The translations under genes and the position numbers were made by a program. Below, in pieces: positions 36,901 through 47,520 of a stretch of 64,000 bases of DNA (positions are counted from its first letter, which is position 1; every line of letters starts with the position of its first letter). The DNA is taken from the NCBI GenBank assembly GCA_020912385.1, contig CP087212.1, positions 682,001 through 746,000 on the forward strand, read 5' to 3'. This stretch comes from Neofusicoccum parvum. Taxonomy: Eukaryota > Ascomycota > Dothideomycetes > Botryosphaeriales > Botryosphaeriaceae. Under the pieces are notes generated by a model. It saw only the letters and a program-made list of their open reading frames with translations, made no database searches and had not been told where the DNA came from.

Positions 36901-39673
36901 CCCAGCACGTCTACTCGGAGTCTGAGCTCACGTCATACAACGGAAAGAATGGAAAGGGGTCGTACATTGCTATTCGTGGCGTTGTATACGACCTCGGCGC
37001 TTTCATGCCGGTTCACTACCCTACCATCGTTGCCACTTCCCAGCTGAAGAAATACGCCGGCAAGGATGCTACGGCTATCTTCCCGGTTCAGGTCTCGGCT
37101 CTTTGCAACGGCAAGGATGGTTCCATCCACCCCTCTGTTCAGCTTGACTACAAGAAGAACAACTACTCGAGCTCCGACAACACGGTTAGCAGCACGGATG
37201 ACAATGCAAAGTACCACGACTTCCGGTGGGCTACCAACGATAGCCGGCCTGATTGGTGGTGGGAGCAGCAGACTTATTTGAAGGCCAATTACAAGAAGGG
37301 TCGTGTTGGATACAGTGCCCAGTACATCAAGACTCTGGCAAAGAAGCAGAATTCCATTGCGATTTTGAACGACAAAGTCTACGACTTCACTTCTTACCTT
37401 GTCGGTGGGCGTGACCCACAATTCCCTTGGTACTACAACGGCACGACAACCGGAATCGACTCGAATTTTATGGACCAGCAGACGGTGTCGCTCTTCCAGA
37501 CTAGAGCTGGACAGGACATTACTAAGTACTGGAACGCATTGAACTACAACACTACCATGCGGAACAACATGCAGGGCTGTCTGGATTACCTCTTTTACGT
37601 CGGCGACGTTGACACACGTAACTCTACCCGGTGCTTGTTCGCTAAGTGGCTTCTGCTTGCCATTTCCATTCTCTTGGTCAGCGTCATCGGCTTCAAGTTC
37701 TTGGCTGCTCTCCAGTTTGGAAAGAAGAACGTGCCTGAAAACCTCGACAAGTTCGTCATCTGTACCGTCCCCGTGTACACGGAAGATGAAGACTCACTTC
37801 GTCGTGCCATCGATTCCGCAGCACGTATGAAGTACGATGACAAACGCAAGCTTCTCTTCATCGTCTGTGACGGTATGATTATCGGACAGGGCAACGATAG
37901 GCCAACGCCTAGGATTGTTCTCGACATTTTGGGCGTCTCTGAGGCCGTCGATCCTGAACCTTTGAGCTTTGAGAGTTTGGGAGAGGGCATGAAGCAACAC
38001 AACATGGGCAAGATCTACTCCGGCCTTTACGAAGTCCAGGGTCACATCGTTCCCTTCGTTGTGGTCGTCAAGGTTGGCAAGCCGTCTGAGGTCCAGAAGC
38101 CTGGTAACCGTGGTAAGCGCGATTCTCAGATGGTTCTCATGCGCTTCCTGAACCGCGTCCACTACAATCTGCCGATGACACCGATGGAACTTGAAATGCA
38201 CCATCAGATACGGAACATCATTGGAGTCAATCCTACCTTCTATGAGTTCCTGCTGCAGATCGATGCCGATACTGTCGTTGCACCAGACGCTGCTACTCGA
38301 TTCGTTGCCTCCTTCTTGCACGACACTCGCCTGATCGCAGTCTGCGGTGAGACGGCACTCAGCAACGCGAAAGCCTCTTTCGTTACCATGATGCAGGTTT
38401 ACGAATACTACATTTCGCACAACCTCACAAAGGCTTTCGAATCCCTCTTCGGTTCCGTCACCTGTTTGCCGGGTTGTTTCTCCATGTACCGCATCCGCGC
38501 TGCTGAGACCGGAAAGCCCCTCTTCGTCAGCAAGGAAGTCGTCGAAAACTACGCTGTGAACCGCGTTGACACTCTCCACATGAAGAACCTGCTCCATCTT
38601 GGTGAGGACAGATATTTGACCACGCTCCTGCTGAAGCACCACTCCGCGTTCAAGACCAAGTACATCATGCGCGCTCATGCTTGGACCATCGCCCCGGACA
38701 GCTTCGCAGTCTTCATGTCTCAACGTCGTCGCTGGATCAACTCGACAGTGCACAACCTCATGGAGCTCATCCCGCTGCAACAACTCTGCGGTTTCTGCTG
38801 CTTCAGTATGAGATTCGTCGTCTTCCTGGACTTGCTCTCGACAATCGTGCAGCCTGTCATCGTCGGCTACCTCGTCTACATGATCGTTCTCTTGGCCACC
38901 AACCCAGGAACCGTGCCGATCATGACGTTCATTCTTCTCGGTGCTATCTATGGTCTCCAGGCTATCATCTTCATCGTGCGCCGCAAGTGGGAGATGATTG
39001 GCTGGATGATCATCTACATTTGTGCCACGCCCATCTTCTCTCTTGGTCTACCACTGTACGCCTTCTGGCATATGGATGACTTCTCCTGGGGTAACACCCG
39101 TGTTGTCACTGGCGAAAAGGGTCAGAAGATCGTCGTCTCAGACGAAGGCAAGTTCGACCCCAACAGCATTCCGAAGAAGAAGTGGGAAGAGTATCAAGCC
39201 GAGCTGTGGGAGGCCCAGACCCAACGGGACGACCGCTCCGAAATCTCCGGCATCTCCTATGGCACCAAGTCCTACTGGGGTGGCAATGGTGCTGGATCAG
39301 AGTACGGCTATCCTCCTTCGCGCCCCATGTCTCATCTCGAGCCGCCGCGTTACAACAACAACTCCCGCCTCTCGCTTGCGCACTCCAACTATGGCTACGG
39401 CGACGGCATGGAGATGGCAGACATGCACGGCCCTCTTCCCAACGAGGACGCTCTGCTCGCGGAGATCAGGAACATCTTGAGCACGGCGGACTTGATGACG
39501 GTTACCAAGAAGAGCATCAAGGCCGAGCTAGAGCGTAGATTCGGCGTCAACTTGGACCCGAAGAGGCAGTTCATTAGCAGTACGTTGGAATCCTTTCTAC
39601 ACTCTCGTTCAGCACAGTACTGACTGATTCTTTCACAGGCGCCACCGAGGCTATTCTGAGCGGTCAGATGTAA
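33967..39673 (+). CDS. csmA: Chitin synthase class V with myosin motor-like domain (CsmA type)
   Basis: A chitin synthase fused to a myosin-like domain, needed for polar wall synthesis and hyphal integrity in other moulds. Exons 33967-34265, 34340-39579 and 39639-39673 give 1857 residues. The P-loop GETGSGKT sits at 101-108, and a switch-II-like DFPGFQ follows. The motor-like part extends to about 790. Membrane segments lie near 892-955, a cytochrome-b5-like segment near 950-1010, another helix near 1203, and the GT2 core has DAD near 1408, EDRYL at 1522 and QRRRW at 1561-1565. C-terminal helices lead to a DEK_C domain. Introns are 74 and 59 bp. The last exon is only 35 nt; ignoring that intron gives a false C-terminus ending at 39623. 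Confidence 0.96.
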
Positions 39674-41378
39674 TTTTATCTGCAGCGGTAAAAGATGCTC
39701 GAGATCTTTTCTCTTTTAATGCTGCGTTCTCTCTAATGCATAGCTGCGAAACAAAAGGATGATGTTGGTTTCTTTTTAACGAAACGAAGTGGTAATGGGC
39801 TATCCTGCCGTTGGTAAACGAGATGATTTTCATCAAAGTTCTCGAGTCACTCTTGGATGCGGAGTTCTTGCTGTTTTGCTGTATCTTTTGTCAATATCGT
39901 CAGCATTACCATCGATCCCTCTTAAATTCACGTGCGTTGCTGTCGTTTTTTGTTGGGTCGGCGTTATTTTTTGGTTGGGAGGATGGAAGCAGAGGCATAC
40001 TGTTGGTTCGTCATTCATTTTTTAGCAGTAGCATCGATTGGGGATGAAAGAAGCAGCGGAAAGTAGGAATATAGCCACACTTAGCCGACTGGTATCAAGC
40101 TCCTTCGTTTGCATCATTTGAGACCGTTATTGCTGGTGGCGATGTTACTACGGAAACGACATGCGTGGGCATCATGCGTGTACGGTAATGTGAAGGAGTT
40201 CTGAGACATGGCGTGCAACAGGGAAGAGGTTGCTAATAGAACCGTTGGTCCTTGTACGATTGCGGTGGGGAAGGGTGGCTGGGGTGCGGGGTGATTTGCA
40301 TGAGTGCGACCTATGCGCATTGAGGATTAGATCAAGATGGGAGGTCTCGGATGTCTGCGGGGGTAATGGCTGGTGGTGTGAGGTATTCTGACACGATGCA
40401 GGAGCATTCCGTCGCGCGCGCGTGCGTAGGCGAGCGAGGGGCTGACGCGGACACGCGGTGGTTGCGAGTGAACGATGCGTGTTTGGTAAGCTGATGCGAG
40501 TCGTCGTGTTTGCTTAGTGATGGTGAGTAGTACGGACGCGTAGTGCTGAGTTTTCATTTCCTTTCTGGCTGATGCGAGAACCGGACTTAGAATATGAGAG
40601 TCTTACTGCTACCGCACGGAAGATTTCTCTGCATTAGGGTTAGATTGTTGGAATATTGCGAGATGATGGTGGTCCTTGGTGGAACACTTCGGCGATTTAT
40701 TGAGTGTGAAGCCTGATGCCATCTCGCAATCTAGCATGGTTCTTGGAATTGACTAGAACGTGAACTTCTCCCGTAGTTCTATGATAGGCTACAGCTACCT
40801 TTAAGAGAACACTGAAATCGCTTGCTACCGGCATAGAGTATGTATAACTGAACGCGCCATTTTGGTTCTGCCTGGGAGCGGAGCCAAGTGCTGTCTCCGG
40901 TGCGGAAACAAGTAACAGGCAGTAGGCAACATCCAGCGCGAGATGGTGAGGGGATGAGTCCAGTGTCTGGTTGAATGGTACAAGAAACTCTGACATTTTT
41001 CAGCTCAGCTGTCTCGTATGCTGGAGCAAAGCTTAAAAGCAGTACAATCCTGTCTGTAACTTCGGTTTCATTTCGACAGCAGAGTCTTCCACATGCTCTT
41101 TAAATATACAGCAGAAATGTCAAACTCACCGATCGACGCTAGCTGAGTGTGGAGACGGGTAACGTATAGAGCTGTTTCTATGTACAAGCAGCGTTCATAA
41201 CCATACTAGACTGCGGATCTTCTTCACAAAAAAAGGCTATGGGCATCAATAATTACAACACCAGACTGCCTTGAATGTTGTATTATAGGATCTTTAGAAG
41301 CCCATTGACCGACCACGAGGATATCTTTCAACGCACTACTTATCAGACACACAGCTCTACAGCTATCATCTGCTACCT
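39674..41378. other. Intergenic between convergent genes
   Basis: About 1.7 kb between the stops of csmA and the Cys-rich membrane protein. Short frames (60-99 codons) have no motifs. A CG-alternating run lies near 40412-40425. Nothing else is seen. Confidence 0.6.
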
Positions 41379-42107
41379 TCACTTCTTCTCCGTGCCCGCA
41401 TCCAACTCCACCGGCCTACCCACCTCACTTCCTGGCAACTCCTGGACCGCCGGTGGCAGCGCCGTATCCCCCATCACCTCCGCCTTCCCGAAAACCCCAC
41501 CCTGCATCTTCCCGACATTGCTCCCGCCATACATATCCACCAGCCCATCACCTCCACCCACAGGCTGGTAGCCCAGCGGCATCTGCGTCGCATAGCCTCC
41601 ACCCCCCGCCTCCTTCCGGCCCGCCGCCCCCGCCGCAGCCTCTCTCCTCTTCCTCCTCCGCCTGGCACACAGGCAAAACACAACCGCGCCAATCACCACC
41701 GCCAGCGCCGCCACCACGCCAACGACTATCCCGGCTATCGCACCGGCGGACAGCCCGCTGCTACCGCTCGAGCTCGACGCCGTCCCGTCCGCGCCGAGCG
41801 CGACGCAGTCGCCGGTGCTGCTGCTGCTCAGGCAGACCGTCTGCGACGCGCTGCTCGTGGCGGCGGCGGTGGCGTCGTTGCTGGCCGCCTCGGCCGTCTG
41901 GTCCGCGGACGCGAAGCCCGGGAGCCGGCACAGCGTCTGCCCGGATTGTTGGACGCACTCGTGCGCCACGCTGCAGCAGTACCCGTTGCCGCAGTCGACG
42001 TCGGTGAGGCCGCAGGTGTAGCGGCGGTGGAGGGGGAGGAGGGTTGTGGCGTCGGAGGGGGAGCGCGGGTTGAGGGGGGCTGCCGGGCGGGCCGGGGAGA
42101 GGGACAT
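41379..42107 (-). CDS. Cys-rich single-pass membrane protein (possible wall sensor)
   Basis: A single-exon frame of 242 residues. Residues 31-60 form a compact Cys-rich segment (Cys at 32, 39, 44, 45, 51 and 60) with a CGNGYCC core, followed by a Ser/Thr/Ala-rich stalk with two more Cys (92, 101). A membrane helix at 121-148 is followed by a strongly basic stop-transfer RRRRKRR, and then a Gly-rich cytosolic tail. This layout resembles fungal surface sensors of the Mid2/WSC kind, but the Cys pattern is not WSC. No classical signal peptide is visible at the first ATG (42107); the frame remains open upstream for 70 codons but with no ATG, so an unseen 5' exon or a reverse signal-anchor topology is possible. 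Confidence 0.78.
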   Translation of the reverse strand: MSLSPARPAAPLNPRSPSDATTLLPLHRRYTCGLTDVDCGNGYCCSVAHECVQQSGQTLCRLPGFASADQTAEAASNDATAAATSSASQTVCLSSSSTGDCVALGADGTASSSSGSSGLSAGAIAGIVVGVVAALAVVIGAVVFCLCARRRRKRREAAAGAAGRKEAGGGGYATQMPLGYQPVGGGDGLVDMYGGSNVGKMQGGVFGKAEVMGDTALPPAVQELPGSEVGRPVELDAGTEKK

Positions 42108-43500
42108 TGTGGTTGGGGTTTGGAGGAACGAGGGAGGTTGGTGGGTTGGTTGATTTAGGTCGTTGTTAGAGGGCGGTGATTGTGGGAGGTTGCTTGGTTG
42201 TGCTGGTTGATTTGGGAATGTTTGTTCCGGCGCCCTTATGGCTCGGTTGCATTCAGTAGACTTTGAGATGGTGAGAGGAAGAGAGGGACGAAGAGCCCGA
42301 GAGTTCAGGAAGCGCACAAATTAGCAACGGAGGATGCAGTCCAATGACGTCCGGAAAAGCTTCAGTTACTCCAGGAATTAAGAACCCCCCAAGATACACT
42401 TGCCGGCACCAAGAATCGTCGTCTTAACCCAAACAGGACCACCACTTCTGCGGTGCATCATCACGATAGGTGGAAAAAGCAGTGGGGAACAAGAATAGCA
42501 ACTATCCAGGCACCCTATGATGGAGGAGGCTTGTCGCATGGACCACCGGGACGCTTGACTCCGGGCGGTGGACATAGAATCGATTACCCAAACGGGAAAC
42601 CCGAAGGAATAGATCTAGCGCGCTAAATTGGACGAGCGCTGTTTTGGGCAACTCTTTCAGTGACGATCTCTTGGCCATTGACTCTCCATAGATGGCGGCA
42701 TGTCATATAAAGCAGGGTGGCAAATAACAATCCGAAAACCACTAGACTGTTTCGAAGGGATGAGAGGTGTGTAGATGATATTTGGGAGATCACGTGGCTG
42801 ACTCGAAGTCTGGAGACAGCATAACGCAGCTAGTGAAATAAGGCTTAGCGCTGTGTTGTGAACGTATCAACGATCGACTGCGTCACTGACTTCCACATTC
42901 TCGAGTTTTAAAGGACTGGTTCAAAAGAGGCCTCCCAAAAATTTGTTCTAATTTTCAGACGTGGCAAGACGTGAGTAAACACAAGTAGGCTTTTGTAATG
43001 TTGGAGTTGACCTACGAACGGTGGCCTCGTCGGAGAAGCAGAATCCACGGCGCCCGAGTGCGTTAACACAGTGTAGAAAGATCTGATGGATTCCTCTGGA
43101 GATATGTAGCGGAGACTTATTTACATTAAACCCGGTCTCAGGTGCTATATTCATTCCGACCGAGGCGAGACGGACGGTACGCTATGGTGGGAGAAGCGTA
43201 CGTTTACGGCACCATGTCTGGGGAGAAATGCTAAAGAACAAGTCTGATTTCTAGGAAATCATCAATGTGTAGTCTTTTTCGGGTGGCGGAACTTTCACGT
43301 AGCTTTCAACAGTCGCCCAAACGGATGACAAGTTTCTCTCTACGCTTCATCCAAGTACTACTACACTTGATATGGACCTAGCAGACTGATGGTGGGTGAT
43401 ACTTGTACAAGGACGCATCCACTTCTTGAAGACGCTTACATGGCCGTGCAGTTGTTCGGGCATACGTTCTCCAACAGATCGCCCCGACAACCCCCCTTGT

Positions 43501-43534
43501 CGCCCTCGGGAGCGGAGCCGAGATCCCGAGGGCG
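43501..43534. repeat. 11-bp perfect inverted repeat upstream of the AroM gene
   Basis: cgccctcggga at 43501-43511 is matched by its exact reverse complement tcccgagggcg at 43524-43534, with a 12-nt spacer that itself contains CGG-N2-CCG (43513-43520). The whole element includes TCGG-N8-CCGA, close to but not the same as the TCGG-N6-CCGA site described for purine-pathway regulators. It could be a Zn2Cys6 factor site or an RNA hairpin in the leader. Confidence 0.6.
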
Positions 43535-43538
43535 CAGG

Positions 43539-43593
43539 CTATCATTCGGCGACATCATATCCGGCGGGAGGTCCAAGATGGCGGTATTGATAA
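43539..43593. promoter_or_regulatory. Two GATA-factor sites upstream of AroM
   Basis: ctatca at 43539-43544 (TGATAG on the minus strand) and tgataa at 43588-43593 match HGATAR, the core bound by AreA/Nit2-type nitrogen regulators. They are 170-220 bp upstream of the AroM start. Such hexamers occur by chance, so regulation is inference. Confidence 0.4.
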
Positions 43594-43760
43594 AGCATCG
43601 CTCCCACCGCTTTCCCACGAACCTCGCAGCACCAACACCTCAAACAAACACACTCTTCCACTCCACCACCAAAACCCACCAGGCCCGGTTCAAGAAGCAC
43701 GCCCACCCACCTCCCAGCAAGACGCCTCCACCCCCACGCCCCCATCACCACACCGAAACC

Positions 43761-44492
43761 ATGCCCCACCGCCACACCCTCGCGCTCATCACAATCGGCC
43801 AATCCCCCCGCCACGACTACACGCCGGACCTCCCATCGCTCCTCCCCCCTTCCACCGCCCTCGTCCAGCACGGCGCCCTCGACGCCCTCACCCCCGCCGA
43901 CGTCGCCGCGCGCCTCGCGCCCGGCCCGCACACGACGCAGGTGCTGGTGTCGCGCATGCGCTCCGGCGCGGCGGTGGTCATGGACGCGGCGCGGCTGGCG
44001 CCGCTGGTCGCGGCGTGCGTGCAGCAGGTAGCAGGTAGCAGCAGCGTCGACGCCGTCGTGCTGCTGTGCACGGGCGACGTGCCGGCAGTCGCGGGCGTGC
44101 GCGTGCCGGTCGTGGCGCCGCAGCCGGCGGTGCGGGCGTTTCTGGAGGAGGAGGGGAGGCGCGGGTGCGCGGTTGTGGTGGTGAGTCCGGAGGCGCGGCA
44201 GGTGGGGGCGGCGAGGGCGCGGTGGGAGGGTGTCGGTGGGTGTAGGGTTGTGGCGGCGGGGGCGGCGACGCCGTATGGGGAGGATAGTGAGAAGGAGGTC
44301 AGGGGGGTGGGGGAGTGGGTGCGGAGGGCGGTGGAGGGGGAGGCAGGGAGGGTGGTGGTGTATTTGGATTGTATGGGGTATACGCTGGAGCATAAGAGGA
44401 TTGTGGAGGAGGTGACTGGTGGTGGGGTTGAGGTGGTGGTGCCAAGGGAGGTGGTCTTTAAGGCGGTGGGAAAGCTCTTTGGGGAGGCATAG
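43761..44492 (+). CDS. AroM-family protein
   Basis: A 243-residue protein of the AroM family, known mainly from bacteria and of uncertain biochemical role. The N-terminus (LALITIGQSPRHDYTPDL), the middle part (LVSRMRSGAAVVM) and the C-terminal YLDCMGYTLEHKRIVEEVTG follow the family plan. Two cysteines, Cys103 in VLLCTGD and Cys204 in LDCMGY, are placed like the paired catalytic cysteines of Asp/Glu/hydantoin racemases; this is my inference. The start at 43761 was chosen because the family begins there. In-frame upstream ATGs at 43389 and others would add a 124-residue Pro/His/Arg-rich extension. It converges with the NCS1 permease and sits beside a hydantoinase, which suggests a shared catabolic role. 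Confidence 0.85.
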   Translation: MPHRHTLALITIGQSPRHDYTPDLPSLLPPSTALVQHGALDALTPADVAARLAPGPHTTQVLVSRMRSGAAVVMDAARLAPLVAACVQQVAGSSSVDAVVLLCTGDVPAVAGVRVPVVAPQPAVRAFLEEEGRRGCAVVVVSPEARQVGAARARWEGVGGCRVVAAGAATPYGEDSEKEVRGVGEWVRRAVEGEAGRVVVYLDCMGYTLEHKRIVEEVTGGGVEVVVPREVVFKAVGKLFGEA

Positions 44493-44606
44493 CTGCGGGG
44501 AGGTGGAGAGAGAGGGAATTTTTATCATTAACCATTATTGCGAAGTTTGTACCAATACTCGTGTTTCCTCCAAATTTCCATTGCCCTTCACTTCAGCTCG
44601 TGGACA

Positions 44607-46719
44607 TCACTCTTTACTCATCACTGTCTCCCTCGGCCCCTCCTTCTCGGAGTCGGGGTTGTAGCCTTGGATCTCCTCTACGCCACCGTTGATAGGGATA
44701 ACGTTCAGCGCGGCAGCTTCTTTGGGAGTGAAAGTGCCGTAGATATCCGACTGATCGTACTCTCCGTATCCTCCGTACGGGAAGACCTTGTTCATTATGT
44801 AGAACAGGGTACCGCTGACGAAGAAGCCTGTATAACATCAGTATCAAGGTGGATGATCAATTCGTGGCGAGATCGCAGAACTTACCAATCAAGAAGGCCA
44901 TGTAGTACAATTCGTACAGAGCCCTGGGTGCATTCTCGGCTTCCTGCACCGTCACAATCAGACCACCAATTGTGGGAGCCCAGCCTGCCAGCCAGCAGGG
45001 AATAACGCGCCAGTTGAAGCCCTTCCAGAACCAGTAGTCTGTGTTGTGGATGCGGTACAGGTTGCTGAGCTTGATGCGGCCGCGGCGAAGTATGTAGAAA
45101 TCGCAGACCATAACACCCCTGGATGAGAGTGTCAGTTTTGTAAATCGAAGGGAAAGGAGGAAAGGATGTGGGTGAACGGGAAACACTTTAGACAGCAAAG
45201 GGGAACCTACATGATGGGAGAAAGGAACACACTGAAAGAGCTCAGCACCGAGACGAAGGTTGCGGCCTTGTTGATAAGTTGCCATGGCTGGACCACCCAA
45301 ACTGCAATGAACGTGATCAAGGCTCCGCGTCTAATGTCGATGTAGCGAGGGAACAATCCGGCCAAATCAATTCCACCGGCCACTGCATTGCCGCAGATGT
45401 TCTCAAACATGCCAGTTAAGGCGAAACCAGCAGCAAGGAAGAAGACACCGGCTCTCGCCTTGGAGGATCCGTGGCCCGAGTCCATCATGCGCATGAGAAG
45501 ATCAGGAGCTGTTGGGTAGACGTTAGTTCCGTGGGCTATGTCCAATCGAAGGGAGACACTCACGGTTCCAGAAGACTTCGCCATAGATTTTCTGACAGGC
45601 ACTGGTGACGACCAACCCAACAAGACTGACCAGGGTTCCGGTCACCCACGCAGACATGATGGTGCCGGCGATGTAGTGCTTGGGCCCACGCGAGTAGCGG
45701 GAGAAGTCCGAGCCGTTGGTGATACCAGCCGCAATACCGCCAATCATTTGGTTGATACCTCTCATCATAAGCCAAGACGTGTTCCAGGACGAGGTCTCGG
45801 GGATTGTCTGTCCTTGGGTCCACAGCGGCCCAACGCCTTTGGCAGTGGCCAGAGACCAGATAACTACAGCAAATCAGCCTCGGAGGCATTGAATTCGACA
45901 GACAGATACGCACGCATGCAGATCATTCCGAGACCGCAGTAGATGGAAGTGATCTGGAATGGCAGCTTGAACTTCTCCGGGCGGACGAGCAGGAACGGAA
46001 AAGAAAGACACCAAAAGACAATGAAGCCGACGAATTGGTAGGTTGTCGTAGGCATAGATGCGGGCAGAGAGTTGTGCATGCTGGCAAACGATGGCCAGAT
46101 GGCGGTAATGCAGACACTTGGCACCTGTCAGTCTCAAAGATCATGCCGTGCTGTGGATCAGAATGTGCTCACGCTGTCAATCTACCTCCGTTCCAGCCTG
46201 TTCTGATGGTCAGCAAGGCTCAAGGGAGGGTTGGGGCCAGACTCACACTGCACAGCACACCAAATGAAGTTCAGCAGAATACGCTGAAGCAGGGGAATGT
46301 AGCTTCCGCGCATGCCCCAGGTGTACCTGTTCTGGATGGTGAAGCCGATGTGCCATCGCAGACCGCACCAAGCAACCAGGGTGGAGAAGAAGCAAATCAA
46401 GGCCCTTCCGACAACGATGACGCACAACGACTGCGGGACAGAAAGACCGTAGGCTGGAGGAAAGAAGGGTCAGCCGGAATGGTGCGGTGCATTGGGCAGC
46501 AGACTCACTCAGGAAGGTGTTGGGGCTCTGCCAGTTGGAGACGTTCAGGCTGTTGATGGTCCAGTAGCCGAAGAAATGGAACCAGCCCCACGTTCTCCTG
46601 GACGGCGGCAGGGGAATCAGATCCCGGTTGCTCCAGGAATTGGCTTCTTCATGCTCTTCCTCCTTGCCGCGGAGCTTTGCCTTCTCCTTGAGCGCGCGAA
46701 AGCGCAGCTTGGTGGCCAT
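44607..46719 (-). CDS. NCS1-family permease (uracil/allantoin/hydantoin-type transporter)
   Basis: A 12-helix nucleobase-cation symporter-1. Eight minus-strand exons: 46509-46719, 46247-46453, 46173-46197, 45914-46116, 45564-45863, 45211-45508, 44886-45118 and 44607-44827, giving 565 residues in frame. Landmarks are the N-terminal SWSNRDLIPLPPSRRTW and GYWTINSLNVSNWQ, then CWNGG, ITAIWPSF, GITNGSDFSRYSRGPKHY and a conserved GVMVCDFYILRRGRI. Known members import uracil, allantoin, uridine, hydantoins or thiamine. Exon 3 is only 25 nt, and the intron 46117-46172 appears to end in AAG because the nearer CAG directly abuts the CTGAC branch site. The gene is divergent from a hydantoinase and convergent with AroM, which fits import of that enzyme's substrate. 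Confidence 0.93.
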
Positions 46720-47520
46720 GGCAGGCGATGGCGCAGCAGCAGCAGGCGTCAGCTGTGCGGGCTACGAGGCCGGGCTGCGGGCGGGTTTTACGCGTGCTGC
46801 GATGGTGATAAGACTGGCATGACGCGAGGCTGTGGCAAACGCAACTGCCGCCAATCTCCACGTGCTGAAGGCAATCCCCCCCGGGTTCCGCGGTCTTATC
46901 AAAAGGCGGGCGTGACAATGGCTCTTGGCTATCGGAGGTGGTGGTGCATGGGGCGATGGGGCTACAGCCGAGCCGACACGGCAGCTGCTGGCTGATCCGA
47001 CGCGCACCCCTCACGGTGCCCGCAGCACGCCCACGGCGCATTAGTTCGCGTCGCCCCTGCGGACGCGACATCTAAGTAGATGAGAAACTTCGTCAACACG
47101 CTCTTGCCACGGCAGGAGACGCTCCCCGTGGCCATCCTCTGTGTCGGTGGGGGATGGGAGACGGCAAAGCCAGTTGCCTGCTCAACCGGCCCAGGCTGAC
47201 TCGGTGCGTGGAAGGTCCACCCGCCGGCCGGGCAGAGCTGGTGCAATCGTGGACGGTCACATCCGACGGTGTTTGGGCGGTGGTGATAACGACGCAGCTC
47301 GCCCGGTCGGCGGAGGAGAAGCCGATCGCGGCCGATCACGGCCTGCCCCTCCCTCGTGACTGCCTGCAACCCCGTCCGGTTGCCTCTTGCAGCATCCCTC
47401 CAGCGCGGGCCAGGCACATGTAGCCGCAAAACTCCCTCCAGGACCTCTTCCGGGCCCTGTATAGCTGCCTGTATCTGCGGCTCAGCCAACCGTGCTGCAT
47501 CCGACAGCGGCGTCATCACC
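46720..47520. promoter_or_regulatory. Shared promoter of permease and hydantoinase genes, four GATA sites
   Basis: 801 bp between the two start codons. HGATAR matches occur at 46806-46811 (tgataa), 46896-46901 (minus), 46929-46934 (minus) and 47284-47289 (tgataa). Two of them lie about 90 bp apart in opposite orientation. A 7-bp direct repeat gccgatc occurs at 47321-47327 and 47331-47337. The clustering suggests AreA/Nit2-type nitrogen control of both genes, which is inferred. Confidence 0.55.

Larger units (their letters stand above)
42108..43760. promoter_or_regulatory. Divergent region between the Cys-rich protein and AroM genes
   Basis: About 1.65 kb. No recognised gene. The AroM frame is open upstream to 43389 with in-frame ATGs, but the extra 124 codons are low-complexity. 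Two HGATAR sites (43539-43544 and 43588-43593) and an 11-bp inverted repeat (43501-43534) lie just upstream of the AroM start. Confidence 0.55.

Noticed and set aside
39580..39623. C-terminus of csmA ending at 39623
   Set aside because: Reading through ignores a GTACGT donor, CTGAC branch and CAG acceptor; splicing restores the conserved C-terminal end of the DEK_C domain.
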